A stretch of 64,000 nt of DNA, taken from assembly GCF_014529945.1 (NCBI RefSeq), contig NZ_JACVFB010000001.1:248001-312000 (forward strand), read 5' to 3'. This stretch comes from Chitinophaga varians. Lineage in GTDB: Bacteria > Bacteroidota > Bacteroidia > Chitinophagales > Chitinophagaceae. Below the pieces are notes generated by a model. It saw nothing but the letters and a program-made list of their open reading frames with translations. It was not told the DNA's origin and ran no database searches. Position 1 is the stretch's first letter, and every line of letters begins with the position of its first letter. Below, in pieces: positions 62,167 through 64,000 of the stretch. The translations under genes were made by a program, and so were the position numbers.

Positions 62167-62910
62167 ATGACGAAGATACCTTTATTGGACCACGATAGTA
62201 AAATCCCTCTGCACCAGCAGGCGGAAGAACTATTACGGAAGCTGATCCGCGAGGATTATTTCCGGGAGGGAGACATTTTTCCAAAAGAAACGGACCTGGC
62301 GAAACGATGGAGTATTTCCCGGAACACCTTACGCATGGCCATCGGCAACCTGGTCAAGGACGGACTGCTCGAGAGGAAGAAACGCTATGGCACCGTGGTG
62401 AAAAAGAAAAAGATCACCACTAACCTGGATAACTGGTACAGCTTCACGCATGAGATGGAAGACAAAGGCATCCCGTTCAAAACGCTGAAGAGCAAAGTAT
62501 CGGTGCTGAAAGGGGCGGAGGAAGTGGCGAAGATGCTGCAAACAGAACCAGGCCAGCCGGTAGTTTGCCTGGAACGTATCCGCAGCACGGAGAAAAACCC
62601 CATGGTATATTTCGAGTCTTTCTTTCATCCCAGAATAGGGCTTACCGGCAAAGAGAACTTTGACCGCCCGCTGTATGAGATGCTGGACGCGGATTTTCAC
62701 GTGGTACCTGTTTATTCTCAGGAAGAAATCAGAGCAATCGGCGCAGATGAAAAAATCGCGGGTTTGCTGAAGATCAAAAAAGGTGCACCGGTGCTGGAAA
62801 GACGCAGAGTAGTGCTGGACGCGAGCCGACGGCCGCTGGAGTTTAACATCTGCTGGTACCGAAGCGATTGTTTTACGTATAGTATCGAACTAAAAAGACC
62901 TCAACTGTAA
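62167..62910 (+). CDS. GntR/HutC-type regulator with UTRA domain
   Basis: 247 residues: an N-terminal winged helix (about 10-75, with HQQAEELLRKLIREDYFREGD, ETDLAKRWSISRNTLRMAI and a GTVV wing) and a C-terminal UTRA effector domain (about 90-240, LERIRSTEKNPMVYFESFF, LERRRVVLDASRRPLEF and YRSDCFTYSIEL). UTRA proteins of the HutC/NagR group bind sugars, amino sugars or organic acids. The adjacent minus-strand gene is a GH38 glycosidase, so a mannose- or hexosamine-type ligand is plausible. The ATG directly follows a dyad that is a likely operator. Confidence 0.9.
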   Translation: MTKIPLLDHDSKIPLHQQAEELLRKLIREDYFREGDIFPKETDLAKRWSISRNTLRMAIGNLVKDGLLERKKRYGTVVKKKKITTNLDNWYSFTHEMEDKGIPFKTLKSKVSVLKGAEEVAKMLQTEPGQPVVCLERIRSTEKNPMVYFESFFHPRIGLTGKENFDRPLYEMLDADFHVVPVYSQEEIRAIGADEKIAGLLKIKKGAPVLERRRVVLDASRRPLEFNICWYRSDCFTYSIELKRPQL

Positions 62911-62913
62911 ATA

Positions 62914-62945
62914 AAAATGCCGGATGAAATATCATCCGGCATTTT
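62914..62945. terminator. Bidirectional terminator
   Basis: Perfect 14-bp arms AAAATGCCGGATGA (62914-62927) and TCATCCGGCATTTT (62932-62945), loop AATA. It separates the GntR gene from the convergent glycosidase gene. Confidence 0.8.
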
Positions 62946-62960
62946 CTTTATGGGATATGG

Positions 62961-64000
62961 TTACGGAATAAGCAGATATTCTTCTACGCCCATGGCGGGC
63001 AGACTAAAGGAGGCCCTGGCATCTTTGGTTTCACCATTTCTTACGACGGTAATTCGTGCAGGCTTCAGCGTGCCCCAGTCAAACCCGGTGCTTTGGGTGG
63101 TCTTACCGGGGTTAAAGAGGCGTACCATATACTGACCGTTTTCCTGTGGCACTATGGCGGTCGCCACGACGGCCGCATTGCTCAGCCGGAAGAGACCCGC
63201 CGGTAGGGCAGCGCCCTTTTTCACCGGGAAACCAATGAGGGGCTGTGTGAAGTCCGCCGCGGCTGTTTCCAGTGCTGCGCCATCGGCCTGGCCATGCGGT
63301 TGCAGGGCATAATGATAGCTGCTGGCGCCGGCCTGATCGGCCTTATAGTTGGTATGCCAGTAGTTATTCATGACATAGGAGAACCAACGGGTGGTCGGTT
63401 GTCCTTTTGTCCGCCAGGCTTTATGGCTTTGAGCGATCTGCAGGCGTTCGTCGATCATGCTGTCCGGCTCTGCCATCGGCGCTTCCAGCAGCATCCATTG
63501 CAGACCGTTGGTCTGGTTGGAGATGTCTATCCACCTGCGGCCGAACAGGAAATCCATATTGGAGCCGGGCAGCTGATCTTTGAGGTAACGCATGGTGCCG
63601 TAGCCTGCGTCCAGCGTCACCTGGCCGGAAGGCACTTCAAACGGGAATCCGAAGTGCAGCGCTTCTTTTTGTCTCACCGGTTTTTTGTCAATGGTATTTT
63701 CAATCAGCACGATGTTGCTGTTGGCATAGAGTGTCAGTCGTTTCTCTAACGCATTGGCACCCGGCGCCTGGGCGCGGAGCACGACGGTCGTTACTACCGG
63801 GCCGCTCTCTGTTACCTGCGCCTGTACCGGCTGGTTGGTAACGGCATCGGCAGGGTTCTGACCGGGTACGTACCAGTAGCTGTTGAGCCCTTGTCCGCCG
63901 AAAGTGCCGGCGTAGTTATGACCGTCTTTCGCCGACAGTTGGGTAATGCTGCCGTTGCCGTCCCAGCTAACCACGATGTTGCCGTTGGAAAGCGTATTGT
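62961..64000 (-). CDS. Glycoside hydrolase family 38, C-terminal part (5' end outside window)
   Basis: The frame is open to the window end, so only about 346 C-terminal residues are seen. They match the GH38 C-terminal beta domains: TLSNGNIVVSWDGNGSI at the start, EALHFGFPFEVPSGQV, FGRRWIDISNQTNGLQWMLLEAP and YVMNNYWHTNYKADQAG, then strands to LPAMGVEEYLLIP. Family members remove alpha-mannose from glycans. The catalytic Asp lies in the N-terminal half, outside the window. Position beside a GntR/UTRA regulator suggests a glycan-use locus. Confidence 0.82.
   Translation of the reverse strand, partial: NTLSNGNIVVSWDGNGSITQLSAKDGHNYAGTFGGQGLNSYWYVPGQNPADAVTNQPVQAQVTESGPVVTTVVLRAQAPGANALEKRLTLYANSNIVLIENTIDKKPVRQKEALHFGFPFEVPSGQVTLDAGYGTMRYLKDQLPGSNMDFLFGRRWIDISNQTNGLQWMLLEAPMAEPDSMIDERLQIAQSHKAWRTKGQPTTRWFSYVMNNYWHTNYKADQAGASSYHYALQPHGQADGAALETAAADFTQPLIGFPVKKGAALPAGLFRLSNAAVVATAIVPQENGQYMVRLFNPGKTTQSTGFDWGTLKPARITVVRNGETKDARASFSLPAMGVEEYLLIP

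Overview
This window looks like a chromosome segment from a soil Bacteroidota of the Chitinophagaceae, close to Chitinophaga. The support is indirect but consistent. Several promoters fit the Bacteroidota pattern (TTG about 20 nt upstream of TAnnTTTG), and starts mostly lack Shine-Dalgarno sequences. Small peptides carry the KKLSLK-type leader of Bacteroidota natural-product precursors. There are many short-signal lipoproteins, HxlR pairs, and a LytS/LytTR pair with TPRs. No rRNA, tRNA, IS element or CRISPR array was seen.

Layout. (1) 1-15295: a long plus-strand corrinoid operon. It encodes CobI (cut by the window edge), a CobJ-CobH fusion, CobL, a CbiG-CobM fusion, CobK, CbiD, two tandem HX4DH-type cobalt/nickel permeases, a ChlI/ChlD pair in overlapping frames, a PduO-type adenosyltransferase, a CobW GTPase and CobN. 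It mixes anaerobic-route proteins (CbiD, CbiG) with an aerobic-type chelatase, and ChlD appears to be reached by a -1 frame change out of chlI. (2) 15448-17541: two convergent class I terpene synthases whose stop codons abut; a YegP-like protein follows. (3) 19100-37534: one giant five-module NRPS gene (6144 aa) ending in a thioester reductase domain. It predicts an N-capped pentapeptide aldehyde or alcohol with a D residue first, Ile/Val-like residues, and Pro at position 4. (4) 37976-39691: the most novel locus. Two Pro-rich GG-leader peptides flank a protein that fuses a degenerate C39-peptidase-like domain to a complete prolyl-4-hydroxylase domain. Both cores contain the collagen-like motif GP(A/V)GPPT. 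I read this as a candidate RiPP pathway that makes hydroxyproline peptides.

(5) 39905-64000: accessory and housekeeping genes. These include an NmrA/HxlR divergent pair with nested promoters, an AsmA-like protein, a CHRD lipoprotein, an NfeD-slipin pair, a RidA-like protein, a NamZ muramidase, and HxlR / double SnoaL / hydrolase genes. A hemopexin-repeat lipoprotein, a VWA protein and a TPR-LytS/LytTR two-component system follow. A third terpene synthase is frameshifted and has lost its NSE triad. Next come a DNRLRE-like lipoprotein, another RiPP-like leader peptide, a possible cholesterol-dependent-cytolysin-like lipoprotein, an SDR reductase with a Crp/Fnr regulator, a GntR/UTRA regulator, and the 3' part of a GH38 glycosidase.

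How they work together: region 1 makes and metallates corrinoid and imports cobalt. Regions 2-4 plus the third terpene synthase form a secondary-metabolite island (terpenes, NRPS, RiPP). The rest is envelope, regulation and carbohydrate use.
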